Assembly (NCBI GenBank): GCA_021808425.1
Contig: JAKBBS010000176.1
Span: 1-6,745, forward strand
From: Actinomycetes bacterium
GTDB lineage: Bacteria; Actinomycetota; Acidimicrobiia; Acidimicrobiales; Palsa-688
Length of the DNA stretch: 6,745 bases
Reading direction: 5' to 3'
The notes beneath the pieces were generated by a model. That model saw nothing but the letters and a program-made list of their open reading frames with translations. It did not search any database and had not been told where the DNA came from. Shown here in pieces: positions 6,719 to 6,745 of this stretch (positions within the stretch are counted from its first letter, which is position 1; each line of letters starts with the position of its first letter). The position numbers were made by a program, and so were the translations under genes.

Positions 6719-6745
6719 TCCGGCGGGCCACCTGAGGCTCTCCTG

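Noticed and set aside
6337..6735. Plus-strand frame through the G-rich repeat, tRNA-Gln and palindrome
   Set aside because: It crosses a tRNA and two repeats, and the product has no family features.

Overview
The window is a high-GC, tightly packed bacterial chromosome segment. It carries five housekeeping genes on the minus strand and one tRNA gene on the plus strand. Read along the minus strand, the order is glmU (shortened), prs, rplY (L25 of the CTC type), pth and mfd (cut by the window start). This gene order, the GTG starts, the GC-rich third codon positions and the Prs 'APDTGRTKVAEQ' segment fit an actinobacterial genome (Actinomycetota, possibly a deep or uncultured lineage). The species cannot be named from sequence alone. 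Layout: 1-2784 is mfd, missing its C-terminal end. 2768-3394 is pth, overlapping mfd. 3401-4027 is rplY, 6 nt or less from pth. 4028-4087 is a 60-nt gap with a small inverted repeat at the prs stop. 4088-5131 is prs. 5154-6242 is glmU. 6243-6492 is a gene-free stretch with a G-rich 20-bp tandem repeat. 6493-6564 is tRNA-Gln(UUG), divergent from glmU. 6565-6745 has no credible gene but holds an AT-rich, nearly perfect 53-nt palindrome. The short gaps and overlaps suggest one polycistronic unit from glmU to mfd. The unit joins cell-wall precursor synthesis (UDP-GlcNAc), PRPP supply, the ribosome (L25), recycling of peptidyl-tRNA and transcription-coupled repair. I see no defence system, mobile element, CRISPR array or biosynthetic cluster. 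The points worth a second look are these. The GlmU reading frame stops inside the beta-helix, so the acetyltransferase active site is missing. Mfd contains an in-frame 18-bp minisatellite that codes for a Ser/Thr/Pro/Arg hexapeptide repeat. The glmU upstream region has a G-quadruplex-prone tandem repeat. The AT-rich palindrome lies downstream of tRNA-Gln.
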